Below, piece by piece: positions 29,100 through 38,583 of a stretch of 64,000 nucleotides of DNA. The position numbers and the translations under genes are program-made. The stretch spans positions 496,001-560,000 of the forward strand of contig NZ_JAGPYQ010000001.1 in the NCBI RefSeq assembly GCF_018070025.1. Direction: 5' to 3'. The notes under the pieces are model-generated. The model saw nothing but the letters and a program-made list of their open reading frames with translations. It made no database searches and was not told the origin of the DNA. The stretch is from Streptomyces liliiviolaceus. GTDB lineage: Bacteria; Actinomycetota; Actinomycetes; Streptomycetales; Streptomycetaceae. How positions within the stretch are numbered: position 1 is the stretch's first letter; the number at the start of each line of letters is the position of its first letter.

Positions 29100-29204
29100 G
29101 CTACCGGGCCGCCCACCCATCTCCTGGACCCGCCCCTCTTCGCGCCCTTCCTCGCGCACCTGCTCGGCAAGCGGGTGTCGCCAGAAGTACTGGATCGCCG
29201 TCAT
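29100..29204 (-). pseudogene. Possible small or decayed gene downstream of the second ATPase
   Basis: ATG 29204 has a good ribosome-binding site (GGAAGGGA) and starts 31 bp after the ATPase stop. The first 30 residues (MTAIQYFWRHPLAEQ, then an EEGREEG repeat) look like real coding sequence, reminiscent of the charged tails of Rpn/YhgA-like proteins. The frame then runs into the sigma-gene terminator and the antisense of the sigma gene, where it loses credibility. It is either a truncated remnant or a small protein with an odd 3' end. Confidence 0.35.
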
Positions 29205-29235
29205 CACGTCCCTTCCGTTCGATCCGGTCAACGGG

Positions 29236-29649
29236 CTACACGGCGGCCAGGTCACACCACACGTACTTGCCTCGGTTGCCGTGTCTGAACAGGGGGTGCC
29301 AGCCCCAGGCGTCGGAGCACGCGTGGACCAGGGCAAGGCCTCTGCCGCCCTCGGCGTCGGCGAGGGCCGTCAACTCTCCGGGCGGCTCTGGCGGTTCGGG
29401 GTCCGTGTCCCACGCTCCGATCCGCAGGACCCCGACCGACCAGCAGACCCGGAGGGTCGCGGGCCCCTTCGTGTGGAGCACGGCGTTGGCGACCAACTCG
29501 GTCGCGAGGAGTTCGGCGACGTCGACGAGGCGGATCAGCCCGTGCATGGTGAGGATGAGGCGCAGGGTGCGGCGGCAGATCGTGACGCCGCGGGGGTCGT
29601 TGGGGATGGAGAGGGAGTACTCCCAGGGTTCAGCCTCGTTTTCGGGCAT
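29236..29649 (-). CDS. RsbW-like ATP-binding protein, degenerate
   Basis: 137 aa GHKL-type domain. The N-box ELVANAVLHT (about residues 50-59) is intact, but the G1 box reads AWDTDPEPP instead of DxGxG. The G2 region EGGRGLALVHACSDAWGW is present. This group of short Streptomyces ATPases often accompanies XRE/DUF397 genes or sigma factors. GGAG lies 7 nt before ATG 29649. It is divergent from the XRE gene. Confidence 0.8.
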   Translation of the reverse strand: MPENEAEPWEYSLSIPNDPRGVTICRRTLRLILTMHGLIRLVDVAELLATELVANAVLHTKGPATLRVCWSVGVLRIGAWDTDPEPPEPPGELTALADAEGGRGLALVHACSDAWGWHPLFRHGNRGKYVWCDLAAV

Positions 29650-29767
29650 GCGGCAGCTCCAGGTGGGGGGGGCGGGGTGGATGCACGGGCGGTGGCAGGG
29701 CCGCAGCCGTCATGGCAGGACGGAGCGGTGCGCTTCCGCAGCGTGTTCGTTACGTCACCGAAGGTAG

Positions 29768-29783
29768 GGCATTAATTAATGCC
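29768..29783. promoter_or_regulatory. 16-bp AT-rich palindrome upstream of the XRE regulator
   Basis: GGCATTAATTAATGCC is a perfect palindrome, strikingly AT-rich for this genome, 71 bp before the regulator start. A candidate operator. Confidence 0.5.
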
Positions 29784-29804
29784 GCTGCAACCGACTGCGT
29801 AACC

Positions 29805-29822
29805 TGCCACCCGTACGTGGCA
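29805..29822. promoter_or_regulatory. 18-bp inverted repeat upstream of the XRE regulator
   Basis: TGCCAC-CCGTAC-GTGGCA, 32 bp before the regulator start. It could be an operator or a leader hairpin. Confidence 0.4.
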
Positions 29823-29853
29823 CACCGCAGAGCGGTCGACAATCGGAGGGCGT

Positions 29854-30705
29854 ATGCCGCCAAGGAGTCATCCCACGGCACGCCAGGCTCGCCTGGGAAC
29901 CGAACTGCGCAGGCTGCGCGAGGCTTCCGGCCTTAAAGCACGCGATGTTGCCGCGTTCCTCGACTCCACCTCGACGCAGATGAGCCAGATGGAGGCGGGC
30001 ATCGCAGGCGTCAGCGCGGAGCGTATCCGGCGCCTTGCAGCCCACTACGCCTGCCCGGACGAAGCACTGATCGATGCGCTCGCAGCCATGGCAGGCGAGC
30101 GCACACGCGGGTGGTGGGACGAGTACCGGGGCGTTCTGCCCCAGGTGAACCTGGACGTGGCCGAGGCGGAGCACCATGCGACGTTCTTGCGAGAGGTCGT
30201 CATCACGCACATTCCCGGACTGCTGCAAACACCTGCCTACGCGCGGGCGATCTTCGGGTACATGCGTCCGGAACTGCCGGAGAGCGAGCTGGCGCCTCGG
30301 GTGGAGCACCGGATGAAGCGGCACGCCGTCATCGAGGGCGCCAGCCCGCCCCCGTACGAGACAATCATTCACGAGTTCGCGCTACGCGTCCGCGTGGCCG
30401 ACCGCCAGGCCTCGGTCGCCCAACTCCGCCGCATCCTGGTCGAGATCGAGCAGGGGCACGCCACCGTACGTGTCATCCCGACCGATCAGGACCACTTCGC
30501 CGGAGCCGGAGCCTCGATGCTGTACTTGGGCGGTCCGCTGGCCCGCCTGGACACCGGGCTCAAGGACACCCCCGGCGGAACCATGTTCATCGACGCCGAA
30601 GCACAGCTGGAACGGCTCCGAACGCTCTTCCGTAAGGTGGAGAAGGCGTCCATGGAACCCACGGCGTCCCGGGACTTCATCCACCGCCTGACGAAGGAAT
30701 TGTGA
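29854..30705 (+). CDS. XRE-family regulator with DUF5753 domain
   Basis: 283 aa. N-terminal helix-turn-helix (about residues 10-68, LREASGLKARDVAAFLDSTSTQMSQ) and a C-terminal DUF5753 ligand-sensing-like domain (about 95-275). This is one of many Streptomyces BldB/AbaA-locus-like pairs in which the regulator lies upstream of DUF397 proteins. GGAGG precedes the ATG. Two DUF397 genes follow directly. Confidence 0.9.
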   Translation: MPPRSHPTARQARLGTELRRLREASGLKARDVAAFLDSTSTQMSQMEAGIAGVSAERIRRLAAHYACPDEALIDALAAMAGERTRGWWDEYRGVLPQVNLDVAEAEHHATFLREVVITHIPGLLQTPAYARAIFGYMRPELPESELAPRVEHRMKRHAVIEGASPPPYETIIHEFALRVRVADRQASVAQLRRILVEIEQGHATVRVIPTDQDHFAGAGASMLYLGGPLARLDTGLKDTPGGTMFIDAEAQLERLRTLFRKVEKASMEPTASRDFIHRLTKEL

Positions 30706-30713
30706 GGCACCCC

Positions 30714-30914
30714 ATGAGCCACACCCTGCACTGGCAGAAGTCCACCTTCTCGGACGGCGGTGAGGGCAACACCTGCGTCGAGATCGCCGTCTCCCCTGGA
30801 ACCGTTCACCTCCGCGAAAGCGACTCCCCCGGTGCCGAACTCAACACCACCGTCGGCCCGTTGGCCCACCTGATACTCGGGGTGAAGGCCGGCGCGGTCC
30901 GCACCACAACGTAA
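30714..30914 (+). CDS. DUF397 domain protein, copy 1
   Basis: 66 aa. Carries the W.KS.FS...GNTCVEIA core and a HLRESD segment typical of DUF397. GAGG lies 6 nt before ATG 30714, 8 bp after the regulator stop. DUF397 proteins are small partners of XRE/DUF5753 regulators, and some resemble antitoxin-like modulators, but their biochemical role is unclear. Confidence 0.85.
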   Translation: MSHTLHWQKSTFSDGGEGNTCVEIAVSPGTVHLRESDSPGAELNTTVGPLAHLILGVKAGAVRTTT

Positions 30915-30935
30915 TCAAGGAGTCGCGAACCGCAT

Positions 30936-31289
30936 ATGGACGAAGCCCTGCGCTGGCAGAAGTCGACCTACTCGGGGGGCGGCGAAGGCAACACCTGCGT
31001 CGAGATCGCCGTCTCCCCTGGCACCGTCCACCTCCGCGAGAGCGACAGCCCCACCACCGAACTCTGCACGTCCATGGGCCCGTTGGCCCACCTGATACGC
31101 AGGGTCAAGGCCGGCGGGGTCGGTGCCCTGATCTCAGCCGCGCCGACGACCGGGGCCCCGGACGGTCGCCGCCCACTCCGGCGTCGCTCGACAGCGCATG
31201 AGAGTAGAGAAGATCTGCTGCCCGAGAGCTACGTCCGGGCGGACCACCAGCTCGACGCCGAGGAAAGCACTCCGCCCAGCACGGGCTGA
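30936..31289 (+). CDS. DUF397 domain protein, copy 2 with C-terminal extension
   Basis: 117 aa. Residues 1-60 are nearly identical to copy 1 (the stretch GEGNTCVEIAVSPGTVHLRE is shared), so the pair arose by recent tandem duplication. The C-terminal 50 aa has no counterpart in copy 1 and is probably disordered or read-through sequence. AAGGAG lies about 13 nt before the ATG. Confidence 0.8.
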   Translation: MDEALRWQKSTYSGGGEGNTCVEIAVSPGTVHLRESDSPTTELCTSMGPLAHLIRRVKAGGVGALISAAPTTGAPDGRRPLRRRSTAHESREDLLPESYVRADHQLDAEESTPPSTG

Positions 31290-31311
31290 CACGACGCCGG
31301 ACGACTGCAGG

Positions 31312-32511
31312 TCAGACCGTACGGACTCCGCGCCTCCACACTTCCGAAACCAGCGGCACCCCCGGCCGGTACGCCAAGTGCACGTGGCTCGGGGCGTCCA
31401 GGAACGCCAAGTCGGCGTACGCGCCCGGAGCCACGCGGCCGACGTCGGTGCGGCGCAGAGCCCGCGCCCCGCCCGCCGTCGCCGACCAGAGCGCCTCGTC
31501 CGGCGTCATGCCCATGTCCCGTACCGCGAGCGCGATGCAGAACGGTACGGACGACGTGAAGGACGAGCCCGGGTTGCAGTCCGTCGACAGGGCGACCGTG
31601 ACACCCGCATCGAGCAGGCGGCGGGCGTCCGGCCAATCGGCGCGCGTCGAGAACTCCGCGCCGGGCAGCAGCGTCGCCACCGTGTCGCCGCTCGCGAGCG
31701 CGTCCACGTCCGCGTCGGTGAGGTGCGTGCAGTGGTCGGCGCTGGCCGCGTCCAGCTCGACGGCCAACTGCACTCCGGGCCCGTACGAGAGCTGGTTGGC
31801 GTGGATGCGCGGGTGGAGCCCCTTCGCCCTGCCCGCCGTGAGGATCGCGCGGGCCTGGTCCCCGTCGAAGGCGCCCTTCTCGCAGAAGACGTCGATCCAA
31901 CGCGCGTACGGGGCACACGCGTCGAGCATCTCGCCGGTGACGAGCGCGACGTACGCGGCGGGGTCGTCCGCGTAGTCCGGCGAGACGATGTGCGCGCCGA
32001 GGTAGGTGACCTCGTCGGTGTGCGCGGACGCGATGCGCAGGGCCCGCGCCTCGTCCTCGACCGTCAACCCGTAGCCGGACTTCGTCTCGAACGTGGTCGT
32101 GCCCTGGCGCAGAGCCTCGTCGAGGTAGTGGACGACGTTGCGCTCCAGCTCCTCGTCGCTCGCGGCGCGGGTGGCCGCGACGGTCGTGCGGATGCCGCCG
32201 GCGCTGTAGGCGCGGCCGGACATCCGGGCGTTGAACTCCTGCGTGCGATCGCCGGCGAAGACCAGGTGGGAGTGGGAGTCCACGAAGCCGGGGATCACCG
32301 CTCGGCCACCGGCGTCGACCCGATTGTCAGTGGCGGGTGCTTTTCTTGAGTCACCGGTCCACGCGATGCGGTCGCCGTCGATGACGACGGCCGCGTCCTG
32401 GATCAGACCGAGCGGAGATCCGTCACCGAGGGAGGAGTCGTTGGTGACCAGACTGGCGATGTTGGTGATGAGAGTCGTGCTGCCGGTATTGCTACCGCTG
32501 ATGCTGCTCAT
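31312..32511 (-). CDS. hutI: Imidazolonepropionase
   Basis: 399 aa amidohydrolase-superfamily enzyme that opens imidazolonepropionate to formimidoylglutamate, the third step of histidine breakdown. Metal ligands are in [10 protein letters not shown] (about residues 78-87), HANQ (about 250) and STDCNPGSS (about 325). AAGGA precedes ATG 32511. It follows hutF by 50 bp and closes the hut operon. Confidence 0.95.
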   Translation of the reverse strand: MSSISGSNTGSTTLITNIASLVTNDSSLGDGSPLGLIQDAAVVIDGDRIAWTGDSRKAPATDNRVDAGGRAVIPGFVDSHSHLVFAGDRTQEFNARMSGRAYSAGGIRTTVAATRAASDEELERNVVHYLDEALRQGTTTFETKSGYGLTVEDEARALRIASAHTDEVTYLGAHIVSPDYADDPAAYVALVTGEMLDACAPYARWIDVFCEKGAFDGDQARAILTAGRAKGLHPRIHANQLSYGPGVQLAVELDAASADHCTHLTDADVDALASGDTVATLLPGAEFSTRADWPDARRLLDAGVTVALSTDCNPGSSFTSSVPFCIALAVRDMGMTPDEALWSATAGGARALRRTDVGRVAPGAYADLAFLDAPSHVHLAYRPGVPLVSEVWRRGVRTV

Positions 32512-32561
32512 GGCGTCCTTGAGGGCAGTCGGGGCAACAGGGGCCCGTTCGGGGCCGGAGT

Positions 32562-33923
32562 TCAGGCGCGCAGCGCTTCGATGGCGTCCGCCAGGGCCTG
32601 CGGCACGTCCGGGACGAGGGTGTGCACCCCGTCGCGTACGACGTGCCGGCCGCCCACGACGGTGTGCCGCACGTCCGCCGCTGTCGCTGCGAATACGGCC
32701 GTCTCGGCCCCGAGCCGCGGCAGCGTCCCCGCTGTCCTGACGGAGTCGAGCGCGACCGTCGTGAAGTCGGCGAGCGCACCCGCTTCGAGCGTGCCCGCGT
32801 CGGCCCAGCCGAGGGCCGCGTGACCGTCGGCGGAGGCGGCGCGCAGGAGCGCCGCCGCGGTCCAGTGACCTCGGGTACGGCTGCGCAGGCGTTCGTTCAG
32901 CTCCATCGCGCGCGCCTCTTCGAGCAGGTCGATGACGGCGTGGCTGTCGGAGCCGAGGGAGAGCGGGGAGCCGGCCTGTTGGAGGGCGACGGCCGGTCCG
33001 ATGCCGTCGGCGAGGTCGCGCTCGGTGGTCGGGCACATGCATGTGCCGGTGCCCGAGCGGCCGAGCAGTGCGATGTCGTCGTCGGTGAGGTGGGTGTTGT
33101 GCACGCCCGTGGTGCGCGGGCCCAGCACCCCGTGGTCGGCGAGCAGCTGCGTGGGCGTACGGCCGTGGGCCGCCAGGCAGGCGTCGTTCTCGGCCGTCTG
33201 CTCGGACAGGTGCACATGGAGCGGGGCCTGCCGCTCCTCGGCCCACCGCGCCACCGTCGCCAACTGCCCGGCGGGCACGGCCCGTACGGAGTGGACGGCG
33301 GCCCCGATCCGCGCGTGATCCCGGTCCTTGAGAACTGAACAGCGTGTTGCCCAGGCTTCCGCGGTGCCGTCGGAGAAGCGGAGCTGGTGCCGGTTCGGGG
33401 GCTGTCCCCTGCGCGCGTCGACGAGGCCGGCGGCGAGGTAGACGGTGTCGAGGAGGGTGATGCGGATGCCCGCCTCGGCGGCGGCCTCGACGAGCGCCTC
33501 GCCCATGGCGTTCGGGTCGGCGTACGGGGTGCCGCCGGGCGCGTGGTGCACGTAGTGGAACTCGCCGACGGCCGTGACCCCGGCGAGCGCCATCTCCGCG
33601 TACACCGCGCGGGCGAGCGCGTGGTACGTGTCCGGGGTGAGCCGGTCCGCGACGGAGTACATGATCTCGCGCCAGGTCCAGAAGGTCCCGGAGCCGACCT
33701 GGACGGTGCCGCGCAGGGCCCGGTGGAAGGCGTGGCTGTGGGTGTTGGCGAGGCCGGGGAGGGTCAGGCCGCGCAGGATCTCCGCTCCGGGCGGTGGACT
33801 GTCGACGCCCGTGCGGACGGCGGCGATCCGGCCGTCCGTGTCCACGTCGAGGGCCACGCCCGGCTCCACGTAGGAGTCGAGCCAGGCGTGCTCCAGCCAG
33901 TACGTCGTGCCTCGCGCGCTCAT
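32562..33923 (-). CDS. hutF: Formimidoylglutamate deiminase
   Basis: 453 aa amidohydrolase-superfamily protein. Metal motif [13 protein letters not shown] is at about residues 60-72, the HVHLSEQ segment near 238 and SLGSDSHAV near 330. It deiminates formimidoylglutamate to N-formylglutamate with release of ammonia, the five-step hut route. A GTG at 33938 overlapping the upstream stop (GTGA) is an equally good start and would add five residues. Confidence 0.92.
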   Translation of the reverse strand: MSARGTTYWLEHAWLDSYVEPGVALDVDTDGRIAAVRTGVDSPPPGAEILRGLTLPGLANTHSHAFHRALRGTVQVGSGTFWTWREIMYSVADRLTPDTYHALARAVYAEMALAGVTAVGEFHYVHHAPGGTPYADPNAMGEALVEAAAEAGIRITLLDTVYLAAGLVDARRGQPPNRHQLRFSDGTAEAWATRCSVLKDRDHARIGAAVHSVRAVPAGQLATVARWAEERQAPLHVHLSEQTAENDACLAAHGRTPTQLLADHGVLGPRTTGVHNTHLTDDDIALLGRSGTGTCMCPTTERDLADGIGPAVALQQAGSPLSLGSDSHAVIDLLEEARAMELNERLRSRTRGHWTAAALLRAASADGHAALGWADAGTLEAGALADFTTVALDSVRTAGTLPRLGAETAVFAATAADVRHTVVGGRHVVRDGVHTLVPDVPQALADAIEALRA

Positions 33924-33934
33924 GTGCGGCTCAC

Positions 33935-35152
33935 TCACTTGCAGGCCAGCCCTTCCAGTACGTCGGCGAGTGCGGTCACCCCGGCCACGCAGTCGTCCTC
34001 GGCGGCGTGCTCGGCCGGCGAGTGCGAGACCCCCGTGGGGTTGCGTACGAACAGCATGGCGGTCGGGATCGAACCGGAGAGGATCCCGGCGTCGTGTCCC
34101 GCACCGGTCCCGAGGACGGGCACGTTCAGGTGCGCGGGGTCCTGGCCCGTTCCCCCGCCCAGGAGTCGGGCGATCTCGTCCCGCAGGGCGTGCTCGAACT
34201 CGACGACCGGGGTGAACGACTCCCGGACGACGTCGAGGTGGATGCCGTGCGCGTCGGCGTACTCGCGGGCGGCCTTCTCGATGCCGTGGACGACCGTGTC
34301 GAGGGTCGCCTGGTCGGCGGCGCGGGAGTCGAGCCAGCCGCGTACGAGGGAGGGGATGGCGTTGACGCCGTTCGGTTCGACGGAGATCTTGCCGAAGGTG
34401 GCCACCGCACCGGCGAGCCGGGCTTCCCGGCGGGCCGCGAGCACGGTCTCCGCGTACGACAGCATGGGGTCGCGGCGGTCCACGAGGCGGGTGGTGCCCG
34501 CGTGGTTGGCCTCGCCCCGGAAGTCGAACCGCCACCGTCCGTGCGGCCAGATGGCGCTGGCGACGCCGACCCGGTCGCCGGTCAGGTCCAGGGCGCGCCC
34601 CTGCTCGACGTGCAGTTCGACGAACGCGCCGATACGGCCCAGGCGTTCGGGGTCCGCGCCGATGGCGTCCGGGTCGTGGCCCGCGGCCTCCATCGCCTGC
34701 GGGAGGGTGATCCCGTCGGCGTCGGTGAGCCGGTGCGCCTGCTCGACGGTGAGTTCCCCGGCGGTGAGCCGCGAGCCCACGCAGGCGAGCCCGAAGCGGG
34801 CGCCTTCCTCGTCGCCGAAGTTCACGATGGCGAGGGGCTTGGTGAACCGCGCGTTCCGGCCGCGCAGTTCGTCCAGCGCGGCGAAGGAGGACACGACGCC
34901 GAGGGGCCCGTCGAAGGCACCGCCGTCGGGCACGGAGTCGAGGTGGGACCCGGTGACGACGGCGTCCCCCGCGAAGGGGTCGCCGAGCCAGGCCCACTGG
35001 TTCCCGTTCCGGTCCAGTTCGAGGGTGAGCCCACGCGCCTCGGCCTGCGCCCGGAACCAGGCACGGCAGTCGGTATCGGCCCCGGTCCAGGCGAACCGCC
35101 GATACCCCCCGGACCCGGCATGCCGCCCGATGGACTCCAGCTCCCCCCACAT
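33935..35152 (-). CDS. M20-family amidohydrolase (AllC-like) in the hut operon
   Basis: 405 aa from ATG 35152, matching the family length. Metal-binding TGSHLDSVPDGGAFDG is at about residues 76-91, GDEEGARFG near 125 and the dimerisation lid around 200-310. Annotated relatives are allantoate or N-carbamoyl-amino-acid hydrolases. Because it lies between hutU and hutF and no HutG is present, it may hydrolyse N-formylglutamate; that is inference. The frame continues upstream to a GTG at 35419 that overlaps the hutU stop, which would add 89 residues encoded by repeats (see 35183-35412). No ribosome-binding site precedes 35152, so the coupled start is a real alternative. Confidence 0.8.
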   Translation of the reverse strand: MWGELESIGRHAGSGGYRRFAWTGADTDCRAWFRAQAEARGLTLELDRNGNQWAWLGDPFAGDAVVTGSHLDSVPDGGAFDGPLGVVSSFAALDELRGRNARFTKPLAIVNFGDEEGARFGLACVGSRLTAGELTVEQAHRLTDADGITLPQAMEAAGHDPDAIGADPERLGRIGAFVELHVEQGRALDLTGDRVGVASAIWPHGRWRFDFRGEANHAGTTRLVDRRDPMLSYAETVLAARREARLAGAVATFGKISVEPNGVNAIPSLVRGWLDSRAADQATLDTVVHGIEKAAREYADAHGIHLDVVRESFTPVVEFEHALRDEIARLLGGGTGQDPAHLNVPVLGTGAGHDAGILSGSIPTAMLFVRNPTGVSHSPAEHAAEDDCVAGVTALADVLEGLACK

Positions 35153-35182
35153 CTCAAGAAAGGAGGACCCCCTGGGCGCCTT

Positions 35183-35412
35183 CAGCCCGTCCGGCGCCTG
35201 CCGACCAGACCGCTCGGCCACTTCCAGCCCATCCGGCGCCTGCCGACCAGACCGCTCGGCCACTTCCAGCCCGTCCGGCTCCTGCCGACCAGACCGCTCG
35301 GGCACTTCCAGCCCGTCCGGCGTTTGAGGACGAGGCCGTTCAGGCCGATCGGGGGTCCGGGGGCGGAGCCCCTGGCCGGGCCCGGGGGCAGCGCCCCCGC
35401 CGGACAACGACC
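35183..35412. repeat. In-frame 42-bp tandem repeats and intergenic repeat between hutU and the M20 gene
   Basis: Three 42-bp units (35183-35224, 35225-35266, 35267-35308) and a fourth partial unit from 35309 differ by only a few bases. The last unit merges with the common Streptomyces repeat whose core is CCCGTCCGGCGTTTGAGGAC, followed by a GC-rich hairpin to about 35403. Translated on the minus strand, the units read PDGLEVAERSGRQA, 14 codons each. Confidence 0.9.
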
Positions 35413-35415
35413 CGC

Positions 35416-37074
35416 TCACTCGCCCTCCCGCATGGGAACCCGCACGCCCCGCTCGTCGGCAACCGTCTCCGCGATGTCGTACCCGGCATCGACATGCCGA
35501 ATGACCCCCATCCCGGGGTCGTTCGTCAGCACGCGGCGAATCTTCTCGCCCGCCAACCGCGTGCCGTCGGCCACCGACACCTGCCCCGCGTGGATGGAGC
35601 GCCCCATGCCCACACCGCCACCGTGGTGGATGGACACCCAGGACGCGCCGGAGGCCACGTTCACCATGGCGTTCAGCAGCGGCCAGTCGGCGATCGCGTC
35701 CGAGCCGTCGAGCATGGCCTCGGTCTCGCGGTACGGGGAGGCGACGGAACCGCAGTCGAGGTGGTCGCGGCCGATGGCCAGAGGGGCGGCCAGTTCGCCC
35801 GAGGCGACCATGTCGTTGAAGCGCTCGCCCGCCTTGTCCCGCTCGCCGTACCCGAGCCAGCAGATGCGGGCGGGCAGGCCCTGGAAGTGGACACGCTCGC
35901 CGGCCAGCTTGATCCAGCGGTGCAGGGACTCGTTCTCCGGGAAGAGGTCGAGGATCGCCTTGTCCGTCTTGTGGATGTCGGACGCCTCACCGGACAGGGC
36001 GGCCCAGCGGAAGGGGCCCTTGCCCTCGGAGAACAGCGGCCGGATGTAGGCGGGCACGAAGCCGGGGAAGGCGAACGCCCGCTCGTATCCGGCGAGTTGG
36101 GCCTCGCCCCGGATGGAGTTGCCGTAGTCGAAGACCTCGGCGCCGGCGTCCATGAAGCCCACCATGGCCTCCACGTGCCGCGCCATGGACTCACGGGCCC
36201 GGGTGGTGAAACCGGCCGGGTCCTTCGCGGCGTACGCGGCCATGTCGTCGAACTCGACGCCCACGGGCAGATAGGCCAGCGGGTCGTGGGCCGAGGTCTG
36301 GTCGGTCACGATGTCGATCGGGGCGCCCTCGGCGAGCATCCGCGGCAGCAGTTCGGCGGCGTTGCCGAGCAGGCCGATGGAGAGCGGGCGGCGGGCGTCC
36401 CGGGCCTCCACGGCGAGCTGGAGGGCGTGCTCCAGGGAGTCGGCGCGTACGTCCAGGTACCGGTGCTCGATACGGCGCTCGATGGCGCGCGGGTCGACGT
36501 CGATACAGATCGCGACGCCGTCGTTCATGGTCACGGCGAGCGGCTGGGCGCCGCCCATGCCGCCGAGGCCGGCCGTCAGGGTGATGGTCCCGGCGAGCGT
36601 CCCGCCGAATTTCTTCGCGGCGACGGCGGAGAAGGTCTCGTAGGTGCCCTGGAGGATGCCCTGCGTGCCGATGTAGATCCACGATCCGGCGGTCATCTGG
36701 CCGTACATGGTGAGGCCGAGGGCTTCGAGGCGGCGGAACTCCTCCCAGTTCGCCCAGTCGCCGACCAGGTTGGAGTTGGCGATGAGGACGCGCGGCGCCC
36801 ACTCGTGGGTCTGCATGACGCCGACGGGGCGGCCGGACTGGACGAGCATCGTCTCGTCCTGCTTCAGCGTCCGCAGCGTACGGACCATGGCGTCGTAGGA
36901 GCGCCAGTCGCGGGCGGCCTTGCCGGTGCCGCCGTAGACGACGAGCTTGTCGGGGTGCTCGGCGACCTCGGGGTCGAGGTTGTTCTGCAGCATCCGCAGA
37001 GCGGCTTCCTGCTGCCATCCCAGGGCACTCAGTTCCGTTCCGCGCGGTGCTCGGACGGGGCGGGGTCCTGACAT
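35416..37074 (-). CDS. hutU: Urocanate hydratase
   Basis: 552 aa NAD-dependent urocanase, second step of histidine breakdown. The family signature region DxSHHGGG appears as the [15 protein letters not shown] segment (about residues 484-498), and the glycine-rich NAD site around [13 protein letters not shown] (about 165-177) is intact, as is the cysteine in LDCGS (about 440). It is the first gene of the hut operon (hutU, M20 hydrolase, hutF, hutI). Confidence 0.96.
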   Translation of the reverse strand: MSGPRPVRAPRGTELSALGWQQEAALRMLQNNLDPEVAEHPDKLVVYGGTGKAARDWRSYDAMVRTLRTLKQDETMLVQSGRPVGVMQTHEWAPRVLIANSNLVGDWANWEEFRRLEALGLTMYGQMTAGSWIYIGTQGILQGTYETFSAVAAKKFGGTLAGTITLTAGLGGMGGAQPLAVTMNDGVAICIDVDPRAIERRIEHRYLDVRADSLEHALQLAVEARDARRPLSIGLLGNAAELLPRMLAEGAPIDIVTDQTSAHDPLAYLPVGVEFDDMAAYAAKDPAGFTTRARESMARHVEAMVGFMDAGAEVFDYGNSIRGEAQLAGYERAFAFPGFVPAYIRPLFSEGKGPFRWAALSGEASDIHKTDKAILDLFPENESLHRWIKLAGERVHFQGLPARICWLGYGERDKAGERFNDMVASGELAAPLAIGRDHLDCGSVASPYRETEAMLDGSDAIADWPLLNAMVNVASGASWVSIHHGGGVGMGRSIHAGQVSVADGTRLAGEKIRRVLTNDPGMGVIRHVDAGYDIAETVADERGVRVPMREGE

Positions 37075-37134
37075 GGTCTGCCTCCTGGCGACGGGTGAGT
37101 ACTCCGGGTGGTGCCGTTCATCCAGCGGTACAGC

Positions 37135-37148
37135 GGATATTCATATCC
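37135..37148. promoter_or_regulatory. 14-bp palindrome in the hutU-decarboxylase intergenic region
   Basis: GGATATTCATATCC is perfectly palindromic and lies between the divergent hutU and decarboxylase genes, 61 bp before hutU. A candidate operator for the hut operon. Confidence 0.45.
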
Positions 37149-37221
37149 TGAGCTCCTGAATAGAACTAGTCAATACCCTCGCGGGCCAGCGGGGGCACCG
37201 CACGGGTGTTTGGCTGGGCCC

Positions 37222-38583
37222 ATGGCTGCATACACAGGTGAGCGGACGGACGGGGCCACGCGGCGCGACGAGGCCGTTCGCGCCGCCGTGGAACAGGGAC
37301 TCGTAAGCCCCTCCACGCCCCTCGTCGCGCTCCTCGACACCACCGGAATCCGGTCCTCCGTAACGGCCCTGCGGGCGGCCTTCGACGCGGTGACCGCACC
37401 GGGTACGCCCGTGCTGCACGCGTTCGCGGTGAAGGCGACCCCGCTCGTCCCCGTGCTGCGGCTGCTGCACGGGGAGGGCATCGGCATGGAGGTCGCGAGT
37501 CCGGGCGAGCTGGCCCTCGCCCGCGCGGCCGGGGTGCCCCCGTCCCGTACGGTCCTCGACTCGCCCGCGAAGACCCCCTCGGAGCTGCGGGAGGCACTCG
37601 CGCTGGGGATCGCGGTCAACGCGGACAACCCCCAGGAGCTGGCGCGGATCGACGCGCTGGTCGGGTCGGCGTCGACCCGCTCGCCTCTGGGGCTGCGGGT
37701 GAACCCGCAGGTCGGCGGGGGTTCGATCGGGGCGCTGTCCACGGCGACGGCGACCTCGAAGTTCGGCGTCGCGCTGCGGGACGAGGGGGCGCGCGAGTGG
37801 GTCGTGCGGGCGTACCTGGACCGGCCGTGGCTGACCCGGCTGCACACGCACTCCGGGTCGCAGGGGATGCCGCTGGAGCTGATGGCACGCGGGGTGGCCG
37901 AGGCGTACGGGCTCGCGGAGGAGATCAACGAACGGGCCGGGCGACGGCAGATCGACACGCTCGACATCGGCGGCGGGCTGCCGGTGAACTTCGGCTCGGA
38001 CGTCCACACCCCGACGTACGAGGAGTACGCACGGCTCCTCGCGTCGAGTGTGCCGGGGCTGTTCGACGGGCGGTACGGGCTGGTCACGGAGTTCGGGCGG
38101 TCGCTGCTCGCCAAGCACGGCGTGGTGCTGGCGCGCGTCGAGTACGCGAAGTCGGCGGGCGGCCGGGCCATCGCGGTGACGCACGCGGGGGTCCAGGTGG
38201 CGGCCCGCACGGTGTACGCGCCCGGGTCCTGGCCGCTGCGGGTGGCCGCGTACGACGCCAAGGGGCGGCCCAAGACGGGGCCCGAGGTGGTCCAGGACGT
38301 GGCGGGGCCCGCCTGCTTCGCGGGCGACCTGCTGGCGGAGGGCCGGTCGATGCCGCTGCTCGAACAGGGCGACTACGCGGCGGCGCTGGACACGGGGGCG
38401 TACTACTTCGCGCACCACTACGGGTACAACTCGCTCGCGCGGCCCGCCGTGCACGGTTTCGGTCCGGACGGGGCCGGCGGGGTGCGGTTCGCGACGGTCC
38501 GCGCGGCGCAGACGCTCGACGAACTCGTGGCGGAGTCGGGAGGGGCGCACACGGAGGCGTTGACCCGCGCGAACCCGGCGTGA
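37222..38583 (+). CDS. Diaminopimelate/ornithine decarboxylase-like PLP enzyme (fold III)
   Basis: 453 aa. Lysine for PLP in HAFAVKATP (about residue 64), HTHSGSQG near 211, the phosphate-binding DIGGGLPVNFG near 250 and the EFGRS segment near 290. The C-terminal beta domain contains GPACFAGD and a Tyr-rich GAYYFAHHYGYN stretch. It resembles LysA but is more divergent, so the substrate is uncertain. No clear ribosome-binding site precedes ATG 37222. Confidence 0.82.
   Translation: MAAYTGERTDGATRRDEAVRAAVEQGLVSPSTPLVALLDTTGIRSSVTALRAAFDAVTAPGTPVLHAFAVKATPLVPVLRLLHGEGIGMEVASPGELALARAAGVPPSRTVLDSPAKTPSELREALALGIAVNADNPQELARIDALVGSASTRSPLGLRVNPQVGGGSIGALSTATATSKFGVALRDEGAREWVVRAYLDRPWLTRLHTHSGSQGMPLELMARGVAEAYGLAEEINERAGRRQIDTLDIGGGLPVNFGSDVHTPTYEEYARLLASSVPGLFDGRYGLVTEFGRSLLAKHGVVLARVEYAKSAGGRAIAVTHAGVQVAARTVYAPGSWPLRVAAYDAKGRPKTGPEVVQDVAGPACFAGDLLAEGRSMPLLEQGDYAAALDTGAYYFAHHYGYNSLARPAVHGFGPDGAGGVRFATVRAAQTLDELVAESGGAHTEALTRANPA

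Noticed and set aside
32562..35150. A single 862-codon hydrolase
   Set aside because: The upstream part is Arg/Gly-rich shadow sequence antiphase to the M20 gene; the HutF domain begins at 33923.
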